19,838 nt of DNA, from the NCBI GenBank assembly GCA_027031685.1, contig JALVPS010000050.1:1-19838 (forward strand). The letters run 5' to 3'. Under the pieces are notes generated by a model that was not told where the DNA came from, did no database searches, and saw only the letters and a program-made list of their open reading frames with translations. A program made the translations under genes and the position numbers. The stretch comes from Gammaproteobacteria bacterium (GTDB taxonomy: Bacteria > Pseudomonadota > Gammaproteobacteria > UWMA-0217). Shown here in pieces: positions 1-6,036 of this stretch. The number at the start of each line of letters is the position of its first letter. The stretch's first letter is position 1.

Positions 1-1
1 C

Positions 2-250
2 ATGCACCCGGTGGGCGGCACGGCCTTTGCCAACGGCGGCCACGAGAAGCTGGCCGAGCGCAACCCCAACGCCTGCCGCGCCTGCCACGGCCGCAATGGC
101 CAGGGCACGGTGCTGTCGAAGGTGGCCCATACCCGCCAGTTCAGCATCAAGGAGTGCGAGGGCGGCCGCCTCTGTGGCCAGGGCAATCCCATCACCCTGC
201 CCGAGGGGATGGAGGTGTCGTGCGATCTGTGTCACCGCAACAAGCTCTGA
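2..250 (+). CDS. Multiheme cytochrome c, C-terminal fragment
   Basis: This is the C-terminal 82 residues of a periplasmic c-type cytochrome whose 5' end lies outside the window. The first ATG in frame is at the window edge and is probably internal. Two heme-attachment motifs are visible, CRACH (fragment residues 25-29) and CDLCH (74-78). Additional His residues (2, 14, 43) could be axial ligands. Between the hemes is a second Cys pair in the pattern CEGGRLC (52-58), which is not a CxxCH and may be a disulfide. The compact heme spacing suggests a multiheme electron carrier rather than a class I cytochrome. No signal peptide can be assessed. An intrinsic-terminator-like hairpin lies about 130 bp downstream at 379-407. 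The specific family cannot be named from the fragment. Confidence 0.8.
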   Translation: MHPVGGTAFANGGHEKLAERNPNACRACHGRNGQGTVLSKVAHTRQFSIKECEGGRLCGQGNPITLPEGMEVSCDLCHRNKL

Positions 251-378
251 AATTCTAGTCACGCGGCGCGATACGGCGTTGAAAATGGCCTCAATCTGCC
301 TTGTCTCGCATTCGCCTGACCGAATTTCAACAACCGGTTGATCCGGTCTCTCCAAACCCACCATGGGTGACCCCTCCT

Positions 379-407
379 GCCGCCTCCCCGTGAGGCGGCT
401 TTTCTTT
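379..407 (+). terminator. Terminator-like hairpin overlapping the start of the next gene
   Basis: A perfect 8-bp stem, GCCGCCTC (379-386) and GAGGCGGC (392-399), with a 5-nt loop is followed by TTTTCTTT (400-407). This is the form of a rho-independent terminator and would serve the cytochrome gene ending at 250. It lies inside the 5' end of the 363/390-1271 reading frame. A GTG start candidate at 390 falls at the loop/stem boundary. Confidence 0.6.
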
Positions 408-1271
408 GCCTGCCTGGGCATCCTGCTCCCCGTAGGCGCCCCGGCGACCGGTGACGGCCCGGCCCTGCATGCCGAGCTGGCGCTGCCCTATTTCTCCAGC
501 CTCGACACCCCGACACACGCCGGCCATGCCAACCCCTACCTGAGCCTGCACGGCCGCGGCCCCGTCAGCGCGCCCCTAGGCCTGGATCTGGGCGCCCTGC
601 GCAGCAGCCGCGCCATTCGCCTCACCGCCCGCGATGCCCGCCATGAGGCCAGTCTGTACGGCTTCGCGGGCAGCGGACCGCAGGGGGAAGGGGGACAGCG
701 GCCCGGCAGCGGGTTCGGGCTCCGGCTGCAGCGGTTCTTTTCCGGCGACGGCTTCGACCTGGCGCTGGGCTACGACTACATCTCCTCCCTGGCAAGCGTG
801 GCGAGCGTCGCGCCCCTGGCCGGCCGGCGGCGGCTGGCCGGGCACGGCCTGTCCCTGCACCTGGAGACCGACGGACTGACCCTGGTGGTGGAGCACCTGG
901 CCCTGCTCGACCCGCTGCCGGCGGCGGGGACCTTCGCCACCCATCCCGCCGCCACCCAGGTGGAATGGACCCTGCCGCTGCCCGCCGGCCAGCGCCTGAT
1001 CGCCCACGACGCCACCGCCGCGCGCACCGTCCTGCGCAGCGGCTACGAGGGCCCCCGCCACGAAGCGCGCGAGGCGCACATGCACCAGGCGGCGCCACGA
1101 CGACGCCTGATCCGCCGCCAGCACAGCTTCAATGCCCGCACACGCCGCATACACCGCTCGCGGCACAACGCCCACCATCGCATGTGGAGCGGCCGGCGCT
1201 CGACCAATGTCCGTTCCCGCACCATCACGCGCCACCGCTCACGCACCCGCATCCACAGCGGTCGCCCCTGA
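390..1271 (+). CDS. Secreted/outer-membrane protein of unknown function with Arg/His-rich tail
   Basis: The frame encodes about 293 residues from a GTG at 390, or 302 from an ATG at 363. I prefer GTG because it gives a compact signal peptide (VRRLFFACLGILLPVGAPATG). Neither start has a good Shine-Dalgarno. The middle of the protein has alternating-hydrophobicity stretches such as FDLALGYDYI, GLSLHLETDGL and TQVEWTLPLP, suggesting outer-membrane beta-strands, but no family is recognised. The last 72 residues contain 22 Arg and 10 His, and the whole protein has no lysine. Third codon positions stay G/C-rich through the tail, and the other + frames there are proline-rich or stop, so a frameshift is not evident. 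It is followed by the intrinsic terminator at 1343-1365. The tail could bind metal, nucleic acid or polyanions, which is inference only. Confidence 0.55.
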   Translation: MRRLFFACLGILLPVGAPATGDGPALHAELALPYFSSLDTPTHAGHANPYLSLHGRGPVSAPLGLDLGALRSSRAIRLTARDARHEASLYGFAGSGPQGEGGQRPGSGFGLRLQRFFSGDGFDLALGYDYISSLASVASVAPLAGRRRLAGHGLSLHLETDGLTLVVEHLALLDPLPAAGTFATHPAATQVEWTLPLPAGQRLIAHDATAARTVLRSGYEGPRHEAREAHMHQAAPRRRLIRRQHSFNARTRRIHRSRHNAHHRMWSGRRSTNVRSRTITRHRSRTRIHSGRP

Positions 1272-1342
1272 CGCCAGGCTCGATCTTTCGCTGCGCGCTT
1301 TTTCCTTCGCAAGTCTCCTTGATCCGTCGACATTATTCCTGG

Positions 1343-1365
1343 CCGCCCTTCGGGGCGGTTTTTTT
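1343..1365 (+). terminator. Rho-independent terminator (UUCG tetraloop)
   Basis: The stem CCGCCC (1343-1348) and GGGCGG (1353-1358) closes a TTCG tetraloop and is followed by seven T residues (1359-1365). It terminates the gene ending at 1271 and insulates it from the sigma-54 operon downstream. Confidence 0.9.
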
Positions 1366-1401
1366 CGCGCTTTTTTCCGCCTGCCCCTGGCCTGAAATTT
1401 C

Positions 1402-1417
1402 TTGCGCACCTGCGCAA
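1402..1417. promoter_or_regulatory. Palindromic enhancer-like site upstream of a sigma-54 promoter
   Basis: The sequence TTGCGCACCTGCGCAA is a perfect inverted repeat with 7-nt arms and a 2-nt spacer. Its centre is about 110 bp upstream of the predicted start at about 1519. That is the usual placement for the binding site of an NtrC-family activator. No second copy was noticed in the window, and which activator binds it is unknown. Confidence 0.5.
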
Positions 1418-1461
1418 ATCTCTTCGCAGACCCTGCCCGGCCGCCGCGCCCCGGAGGCGCA

Positions 1462-1474
1462 CATCGCCTTGATA
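1462..1474 (-). promoter_or_regulatory. IHF-like site between enhancer and sigma-54 promoter
   Basis: Read on the - strand, this is TATCAAGGCGATG, which fits WATCAANNNNTTR with one mismatch (A for the first T of TTR). An A/T-rich tract lies on the expected side (1474-1491). Its position between the palindrome and the -24 box suits DNA bending by IHF. A short degenerate match like this could occur by chance. Confidence 0.3.
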
Positions 1475-1492
1475 TTTCAGCGTTTTTATTTC

Positions 1493-1508
1493 TGGCACGC
1501 GGCTTGCA
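1493..1508 (+). promoter_or_regulatory. Sigma-54 (RpoN) promoter for the cytochrome-porin operon
   Basis: TGGCACGCGGCTTGCA matches the -24/-12 consensus TGGCACG-N4-TTGCA essentially perfectly. The invariant GG (1494-1495) and GC (1506-1507) are separated by exactly 10 nt. The predicted transcription start is near 1519, giving a leader of about 41 nt to the ATG at 1560. Transcription should therefore need RpoN and an AAA+ activator. Confidence 0.88.
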
Positions 1509-1559
1509 ATGAGATGGCTGTCACAATCCGGTTCCATCCACCATCGCAAGGAGAAAATC

Positions 1560-2699
1560 ATGCAGAAGACGCATCGGCTGCTTTCCGTCCTGCTGGGAGG
1601 CCTCGGCCTGCTGTTGATTTCATCGACGGCCCAAGCGGTTCCCGCGTTTGCGCGGCAGGAGGGGGTGAAGTGCTCCACCTGTCACACGGCGTGGCCGCAG
1701 CTCAATGCCCGGGGCCGCGCCTTCAAGGAAAACGGCTACCGGTTTCCCGAGGACCGCGACGAGCCGCGCACGCTGTCGGACCTGATCGAGACCGGCATCC
1801 CCGCGGGGGCGCTGCTGGTGGCCCGCCCCTACGACAATGAAAACGGCGCCAAGAAGAACCGCGCCTTCCACGAGTTCGAGCTGTTTCTCGGCGGCGCGCT
1901 CAACGACCGCTGGTCGGGCTTTGCCGAAGTGGAGGCGGAGGACGAGACCGATTTTTCTCCGGAGATCGCCACCGGCGTGGTGGGCTTCCACCCCAGCCCG
2001 GCCATCAATCTGCTCATGGCCTGGGGCAATTATTTCTGGTCGGACAGCTCCGGGCTGCTGCGCGACGGGCTGCGCATGACCCGCAGCCATGTGGCGGCCA
2101 TCAACGAGGGCTTCGGCGGCGTGGACGGCGGCGCCGGCCTGCGCGGCGCGCGCCAGATCGTCTCGCTCTACGGCCGCCCGCTGCCGCGCCTGTTCTACAG
2201 CCTCGGCTACAGCGGCGTCGCCGGCAGCGTGGAGGGTGACGAGCCCAAGAACATCAACGCGCGGCTGGCGCTGGACGTGCTGCCCAATGTGACCCTGGGC
2301 GGCTTCCACGTGGACGGCAAGAACGACGCCAGCGGCCTGTCCTTCAAGCGCAGCGGCGTGGACCTGCAGGCGGACATCGGTAACGCCCGCGTGCAGGGGC
2401 TGTTCGTGTCGGCCGATGACGACCTGGCCGGCGGTGGCAGCGAGAGCAACAACGCCTGGGCGCTGCAGGGCATGTACGTCATAAAGCGCGGCGCGCGCCC
2501 GGCCTGGGTGCCGCTGGTGCGCCTGGACGGCTACGGGCGCAACGATGGCAAGGACCGCTACCGGGAGCTGACCCTCAACCTGACGCACTACTTCGCGCAG
2601 AACATCAAGGGCTACCTGGAATACTGGAAACAGCTGGACGTACCGACGGGTGAGTCGAAGGCGGACCGCGTCACCGTGCAGGTGAGCGTGGCCTTCTGA
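1560..2699 (+). CDS. Fused monoheme cytochrome c-porin (Cyc2-like)
   Basis: The product is 379 aa. It has a Sec signal peptide ending near AQA (residues 24-26), then one heme motif CSTCH (38-42), followed by WPQLNARGRAFKENGYRF. The PxLN..G..FK.NGY pattern right after the heme is the hallmark of Cyc2-type fused cytochrome-porins. The remaining ~310 residues show amphipathic beta-strand character and end in VSVAF, an outer-membrane barrel-type C-terminal Phe. Such proteins place a heme in the barrel and move electrons across the outer membrane. Cyc2 is used for Fe(II) oxidation, though many relatives have no assigned substrate. It is shorter than typical Cyc2. An upstream in-frame ATG at 1509 is rejected because it overlaps the promoter and the ATG at 1560 has AAGGAG at 1548-1553. 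It is the first gene of a sigma-54-driven operon. Confidence 0.85.
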   Translation: MQKTHRLLSVLLGGLGLLLISSTAQAVPAFARQEGVKCSTCHTAWPQLNARGRAFKENGYRFPEDRDEPRTLSDLIETGIPAGALLVARPYDNENGAKKNRAFHEFELFLGGALNDRWSGFAEVEAEDETDFSPEIATGVVGFHPSPAINLLMAWGNYFWSDSSGLLRDGLRMTRSHVAAINEGFGGVDGGAGLRGARQIVSLYGRPLPRLFYSLGYSGVAGSVEGDEPKNINARLALDVLPNVTLGGFHVDGKNDASGLSFKRSGVDLQADIGNARVQGLFVSADDDLAGGGSESNNAWALQGMYVIKRGARPAWVPLVRLDGYGRNDGKDRYRELTLNLTHYFAQNIKGYLEYWKQLDVPTGESKADRVTVQVSVAF

Positions 2700-2729
2700 G
2701 CCGGCGCGAGCGCTCCCGTCCCGCCGGGT

Positions 2730-2745
2730 GGGGGCATTCTCCCCC
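2730..2745 (+). other. Small intercistronic hairpin
   Basis: GGGGG (2730-2734) can pair with CCCCC (2741-2745) around a 6-nt loop, in the 72-nt gap between the cytochrome-porin and the c4-type gene. There is no T tract, so it is not an intrinsic terminator. It might tune mRNA processing or stability, and may also be chance in GC-rich DNA. Confidence 0.25.
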
Positions 2746-2771
2746 TCCGTGACCTGAAGGAGACGAGAAAG

Positions 2772-3389
2772 ATGCACCACAAGACGAGATATTTTCTGAC
2801 CGCCACCCTGGCCGGCCTGCTGCTCCTGGCCGCGCCCTGCAGCCCGGCCGCCGACGGCGCTCGCCTGGCGAAGGAAAAGTGCGAGCGTTGCCACGGCCCG
2901 CAGGGCAACAGCAGCGAGCCCGAGGTGCCGATCATCGCCGGCATTCCGCGCGACTATTTTCTGGACACCATGAAAAAATTCCGCAGCGGCGAGCGCCCCG
3001 CGGAGCGTTTCGAGACGAAGGGCCATCGCCCCACCGACATGAACGAGATCGCCAAGGCCCTGACGCGGGAGCAGATTCGCGCCCTGGCCGACTATTACGC
3101 GGCCCAGACCTTCCGGCCCGCCCGCCAGGCCGTCGATCCCGCCCTGGCCAAGAAGGGAGCGCGCGTCTACCGCAAGCGCTGCCGGCGCTGCCACGAGGAC
3201 AACGGGCGCAGCTCCGAGGGCGATGCCGGCCGGCTGGCCGGGCAGTGGCTGCCCTACCTGTCGGCGCAGCTCGACAAATTCCTCTCCGGACGACGCAAAC
3301 CGACCCGCAAGATGGCACGCCAGCTGAAGAAGCTGTCGGCCGACGAGCGCAAGGCGGTGCTGCATTTCTTCGCCTCGCAGGTGGACTGA
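2772..3389 (+). CDS. Diheme c4-type cytochrome c
   Basis: The product is a 205-aa periplasmic electron carrier. A signal peptide (hydrophobic core about residues 8-22) precedes two cytochrome c domains with CERCH (37-41) and CRRCH (137-141). Candidate Met axial ligands are M90 in domain 1 and M181 in domain 2. The GxxGNSS-type loop after the first heme and the two-domain layout are those of the cytochrome c4/FccA-like family. The start has AAGGAG nine nt upstream. It lies 72 bp after the cytochrome-porin and 22 bp before the NapC/NirT gene on the same strand. It is therefore well placed as a shuttle between outer-membrane and inner-membrane partners, with the direction of flow unknown. The second domain is very basic. 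Confidence 0.88.
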   Translation: MHHKTRYFLTATLAGLLLLAAPCSPAADGARLAKEKCERCHGPQGNSSEPEVPIIAGIPRDYFLDTMKKFRSGERPAERFETKGHRPTDMNEIAKALTREQIRALADYYAAQTFRPARQAVDPALAKKGARVYRKRCRRCHEDNGRSSEGDAGRLAGQWLPYLSAQLDKFLSGRRKPTRKMARQLKKLSADERKAVLHFFASQVD

Positions 3390-3411
3390 ACAGGGAAAGA
3401 GGGAGCAGGTC

Positions 3412-3987
3412 ATGTCCCGGCAGGAAAAAAAGAAAACGATGCGCATTCCCTGGCAGGTATCCGGCAAGGTGCGCATCGCGCTGCTCACCGCCGTCGTGCT
3501 GGGCCTGATGGCGGGCATCTTCTCACGCGCCCTGGAGGCCACCAACCGCACGGAGTTCTGCGTCTCCTGCCACTCCATGCAGCAGAACCATGAACAGTAC
3601 AAGGAGACGGTCCACTACCGTAACCGGCATGGCGTGGGCGCCGGCTGCCCCGACTGCCACGTGCCCAGGCGGTTCATTCCCAAGCTCAAGGCGAAAGTGC
3701 TGGCCCTGAAGGACGTCTACCACGAGTTCGCCGGCACGGTGGACACGCCGGAGAAGTTCGAGGCGCGCAAGTGGGAGCTGGCCAACCGCGTATGGCGGCG
3801 CATGAAGGCCAACGACTCACAGGCCTGCCGCAACTGCCATGCCTTCAGCCGCATGGCGCTGGACGAGCAGGACCCCTCGGCCCGCCGCCGTCACCTGCGC
3901 GCCATGAAGACCGGCAAGACCTGCATCGACTGCCACACCGGCATCGCCCACGAAGAGCCAGACCCGCCCGACGAGGCGGACGGCTGA
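3412..3987 (+). CDS. Tetraheme NapC/NirT-family cytochrome c, membrane-anchored
   Basis: The product is 191 aa. A single N-terminal membrane anchor (about residues 20-40) is followed by four heme motifs: CVSCH (50-54), CPDCH (79-83), CRNCH (139-143) and CIDCH (171-175). CxSCHxM at heme 1, CPDCHVP at heme 2 and CIDCHTGIAH at heme 4 are typical of the NapC/NirT/NrfH quinol dehydrogenase family. These proteins exchange electrons between the quinone pool and periplasmic cytochromes. The ATG at 3412 follows a GGGAGCAGG ribosome-binding region. Its neighbours are the c4-type cytochrome upstream and csrA 39 bp downstream. There is no adjacent NapA, NirS or NrfA-type reductase, so its partner is probably the periplasmic c4 protein (inference). 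Confidence 0.92.
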   Translation: MSRQEKKKTMRIPWQVSGKVRIALLTAVVLGLMAGIFSRALEATNRTEFCVSCHSMQQNHEQYKETVHYRNRHGVGAGCPDCHVPRRFIPKLKAKVLALKDVYHEFAGTVDTPEKFEARKWELANRVWRRMKANDSQACRNCHAFSRMALDEQDPSARRRHLRAMKTGKTCIDCHTGIAHEEPDPPDEADG

Positions 3988-4026
3988 GCCGGCCCGCGAT
4001 CACACAAGCAAAAGAGGAGCCCGTCC

Positions 4027-4212
4027 ATGTTGATACTGACCCGCCAGATCGGCGAGACGCTGGTCATCGGCGACGACATTCGCATCACCGTGCTCATGGT
4101 GCGCAACAGTCAGGCACGCCTGGGCATCGACGCGCCACGCTCGGTGCCGGTGCACCGGGAGGAGATCTACCGGCGCATCCGTGCAGAACGGGCCGACCAC
4201 GCCAAGGACTGA
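4027..4212 (+). CDS. csrA: Carbon storage regulator CsrA (paralog)
   Basis: The product is a 61-aa CsrA/RsmA RNA-binding protein. It begins MLILTRQIGETLVIGDDI and carries the conserved VHREEIY. The key RNA-contacting residues L4, R6 and R44 are all present. CsrA dimers bind GGA-containing leaders and control translation or stability of mRNAs. GAGGAG lies just upstream of the ATG. It is only 39 bp after the NapC/NirT gene with no terminator seen between, so it is probably the last gene of the sigma-54 operon. That location is unusual, since the housekeeping csrA usually sits near alaS or tRNA genes. This copy is probably an accessory paralog, but the rest of the genome is not visible. Confidence 0.93.
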   Translation: MLILTRQIGETLVIGDDIRITVLMVRNSQARLGIDAPRSVPVHREEIYRRIRAERADHAKD

Positions 4213-4408
4213 CACCGGGCCAGCGGCGCCCCTGCCGGCGGGCCGGCTACAGCGCCCCTCTCAAGGCGCTCCATGTCGAGCAGGGCGATGGATCCTTGAT
4301 CTAGACCCCCTTTGTCAGTGAGCAAGCGCAGAATGGGGGAGTAAGGATTCTTGGCGCCAGGTTGAGGCGCGAGGCAATGAGGTTCTTGCGCACCGGCAGG
4401 CGCCAACA

Positions 4409-5875
4409 TCATTCGCAGTTGTATCCCTGGTTGATCCAGTCACTGCCCACAACGCCCTTGATCGCCAGGCACCAGACCTTGGCCATCCTTGCCTCGCCCC
4501 GCTCATTGGGGTGCACACCGTCTCCCTGCAGATCGGCATTGGCATCGAAACCATCGGCCTGATCGACAATTACCACGGGGGAAGCAGCCGTGTTCTTGGC
4601 GGCGGCCAGACTGTCCAGTTCGGCCCGATAACCATCCCACCATTCGCTATCGATCATGGTCGGACGGGTGGGGATGATTTTCGCCAGCAAAATGGTGACC
4701 GACGGATTATGCGCCCGGAGCCTGTCGATCAATCTGGCCACATCTGTCGCCGTGGACTGCGCTGTCTCCGATTTGTCTCCAGGGAATATTTTCGTCTGCG
4801 AGGGATCATCTGGATCAGGCACCGAACGATCGGTGTACTGGATGCCGTCATTGGTTCCCAAGTGGATCAGGGCAATGTCAGCCGTTGCACTGAAATCAAA
4901 CGACTTGTTCGCCACCTGGTCGGCCCGCCGCCCCCAATATCCTTCGTGATCGGTGTCGAACACATGGCCCTGATAATCCGCATAGGCAGCCAAGGGGGGA
5001 TCGTCATCCTTGGCCTGATGCTGGGAGCCGATGAAGTCGAAGGACAATCCGGCATCGATCAGCTTCTTCCACAGTTCATAGCGATAACTCTTGAAGCCAT
5101 GCCCACCCTGGGTGATCGAATCACCGATCATGACAATGCGATAGGTTGGCGCGTCGACCTGCACCTGTACAGGTTCCTTCACCCGATTGAATCCATCGGA
5201 AACCGTCAGCGTGGCAGTGTACACACCAGCCTCCGTGGGTGTGAATGTGACATCGGCGTCACTCTCATTCAGCGACGGGGCTGAGACACCAGGCGGCGGG
5301 GTCACCGCCCAGTCATAGGTCAAGGTGTCTCCATCTCCTGCCTGTACAGCACAAGAAATGCGGACCGAATTGTCTTCGACCACTATCCGCCGCGCCGGGC
5401 AATCCACGGTCGGCGCGGGATTGGCGCTGACGTGCACCGTCACCTTCTCCGCTTCCCCCGCCACGCCGTTGCTGGCCGTCAATCGCAGCTGGTAGGTAGT
5501 GACCTGTTGCGGGGTGAAGGTGAGGCTCAGGCCATTGCCGGCCGGGATGGTTTCACCGGCGGGTGAGAGGAGCTGCCAGCCAAATGTGAGGTCGCTGGTG
5601 CCATTGACGGGCTGGCAGGTAACGGTGACCACAGTGCCCTGCACGGCCTGCAGGGGGTTGTCGGGGCACCGGACCAGGTCGGCGGTGCGGGGCGTGCTGC
5701 CGGAGCTACTGCCACCACCAACAGAGCCACCGTTGCTGCCGGAGCCGTTGCCACCACCAGCAAAGTCACCCTCGTTGCCGGTATCGTTGCCACCCCCACC
5801 GCCACAGGCGACGAGGAGCAGGGAAAACAGGAGGCTGGCGGCGCGCCGCGCCCAGCGGGTAGTCTGGCTGTTCAT
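4409..5875 (-). CDS. SGNH/GDSL hydrolase lipoprotein with PKD-like domains
   Basis: The product is 488 aa from the ATG at 5875. An ATG six nt earlier (5881) is equally possible, and neither has a clear ribosome-binding site. The N-terminus is a lipoprotein signal ending in the lipobox LVAC (Cys24), then a Gly/Ser/Asn-rich linker (25-60). Two Ig/PKD-like beta domains follow (about 66-150 and 157-240), each with a Cys pair. The C-terminal SGNH hydrolase has GDSIT (Ser253), GTND (340-343) and DGVHP (Asp452, His455), so the catalytic residues are intact. It probably de-esterifies an extracellular glycan or lipid at the cell surface. Base composition is lower in GC than neighbouring genes, suggesting transfer. 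It lies directly downstream of an acyltransferase gene, so an O-acylation/deacylation pairing is possible. Confidence 0.85.
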   Translation of the reverse strand: MNSQTTRWARRAASLLFSLLLVACGGGGGNDTGNEGDFAGGGNGSGSNGGSVGGGSSSGSTPRTADLVRCPDNPLQAVQGTVVTVTCQPVNGTSDLTFGWQLLSPAGETIPAGNGLSLTFTPQQVTTYQLRLTASNGVAGEAEKVTVHVSANPAPTVDCPARRIVVEDNSVRISCAVQAGDGDTLTYDWAVTPPPGVSAPSLNESDADVTFTPTEAGVYTATLTVSDGFNRVKEPVQVQVDAPTYRIVMIGDSITQGGHGFKSYRYELWKKLIDAGLSFDFIGSQHQAKDDDPPLAAYADYQGHVFDTDHEGYWGRRADQVANKSFDFSATADIALIHLGTNDGIQYTDRSVPDPDDPSQTKIFPGDKSETAQSTATDVARLIDRLRAHNPSVTILLAKIIPTRPTMIDSEWWDGYRAELDSLAAAKNTAASPVVIVDQADGFDANADLQGDGVHPNERGEARMAKVWCLAIKGVVGSDWINQGYNCE

Positions 5876-5914
5876 GGGCATAGAAACGGGGAGTGCCGAG
5901 GGTTTGGGGATCCA

Positions 5915-5920
5915 AGTATA
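5915..5920 (-). promoter_or_regulatory. Possible -10 element for the SGNH hydrolase gene
   Basis: Read on the - strand this is TATACT, in a locally A/T-rich spot about 40 nt upstream of the start codon. No convincing -35 box is present at 16-18 bp, so this is only a suggestion. The rest of the 5876-6036 gap shows nothing else I can support. Confidence 0.25.
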
Positions 5921-6036
5921 TTGATGGACCGCGGCGCGGAATGGAGATGCGGTCACGAAAGCGCCGCCCGGCCCCATGAAATGACCGCTGGTTCCGCCCG
6001 TTATGCGATGCGGCGCACAGTCGGCGTCGCGCCGGC

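Noticed and set aside
274..290. Sigma-54-like sequence TGGCCTCAATCTGCC upstream of the Arg/His-tail gene
   Set aside because: The spacing between GG and GC is 9 nt instead of 10, and the -12 box is not TTGC.
317..347. Imperfect hairpin around AACCGGTT upstream of the 390-1271 gene
   Set aside because: The pairing is interrupted with several mismatches and no T run, so it cannot be distinguished from chance.
1081..1271. Possible frameshift making the Arg/His-rich tail
   Set aside because: The alternative + frames are proline-rich or stop quickly and do not restore a barrel-like end, and the codon third positions fit the present frame. It is kept as a genuine tail but flagged for checking.
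1620..3602. Open frame of 660 codons on the - strand opposite the cytochrome operon
   Set aside because: The + strand carries heme motifs, signal peptides and ribosome-binding sites. The - frame has none of these.
4213..4408. Candidate terminator after csrA (AGCGCC...GGCGCT and GCCGGC repeats)
   Set aside because: The stems are short and not followed by T residues. I see no supportable terminator or gene in this gap.
4351..4408. Inverted TTGGCGCC/GGCGCCAA pair between csrA and the SGNH gene
   Set aside because: Each arm is itself palindromic and the spacing of about 40 nt is large. It gives no clear regulatory meaning.
4511..5284. Open frame of 257 codons on the + strand inside the SGNH hydrolase gene
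   Set aside because: The - strand has a lipobox and the GDSIT, GTND and DGVHP motifs, and the + frame has no recognisable features.
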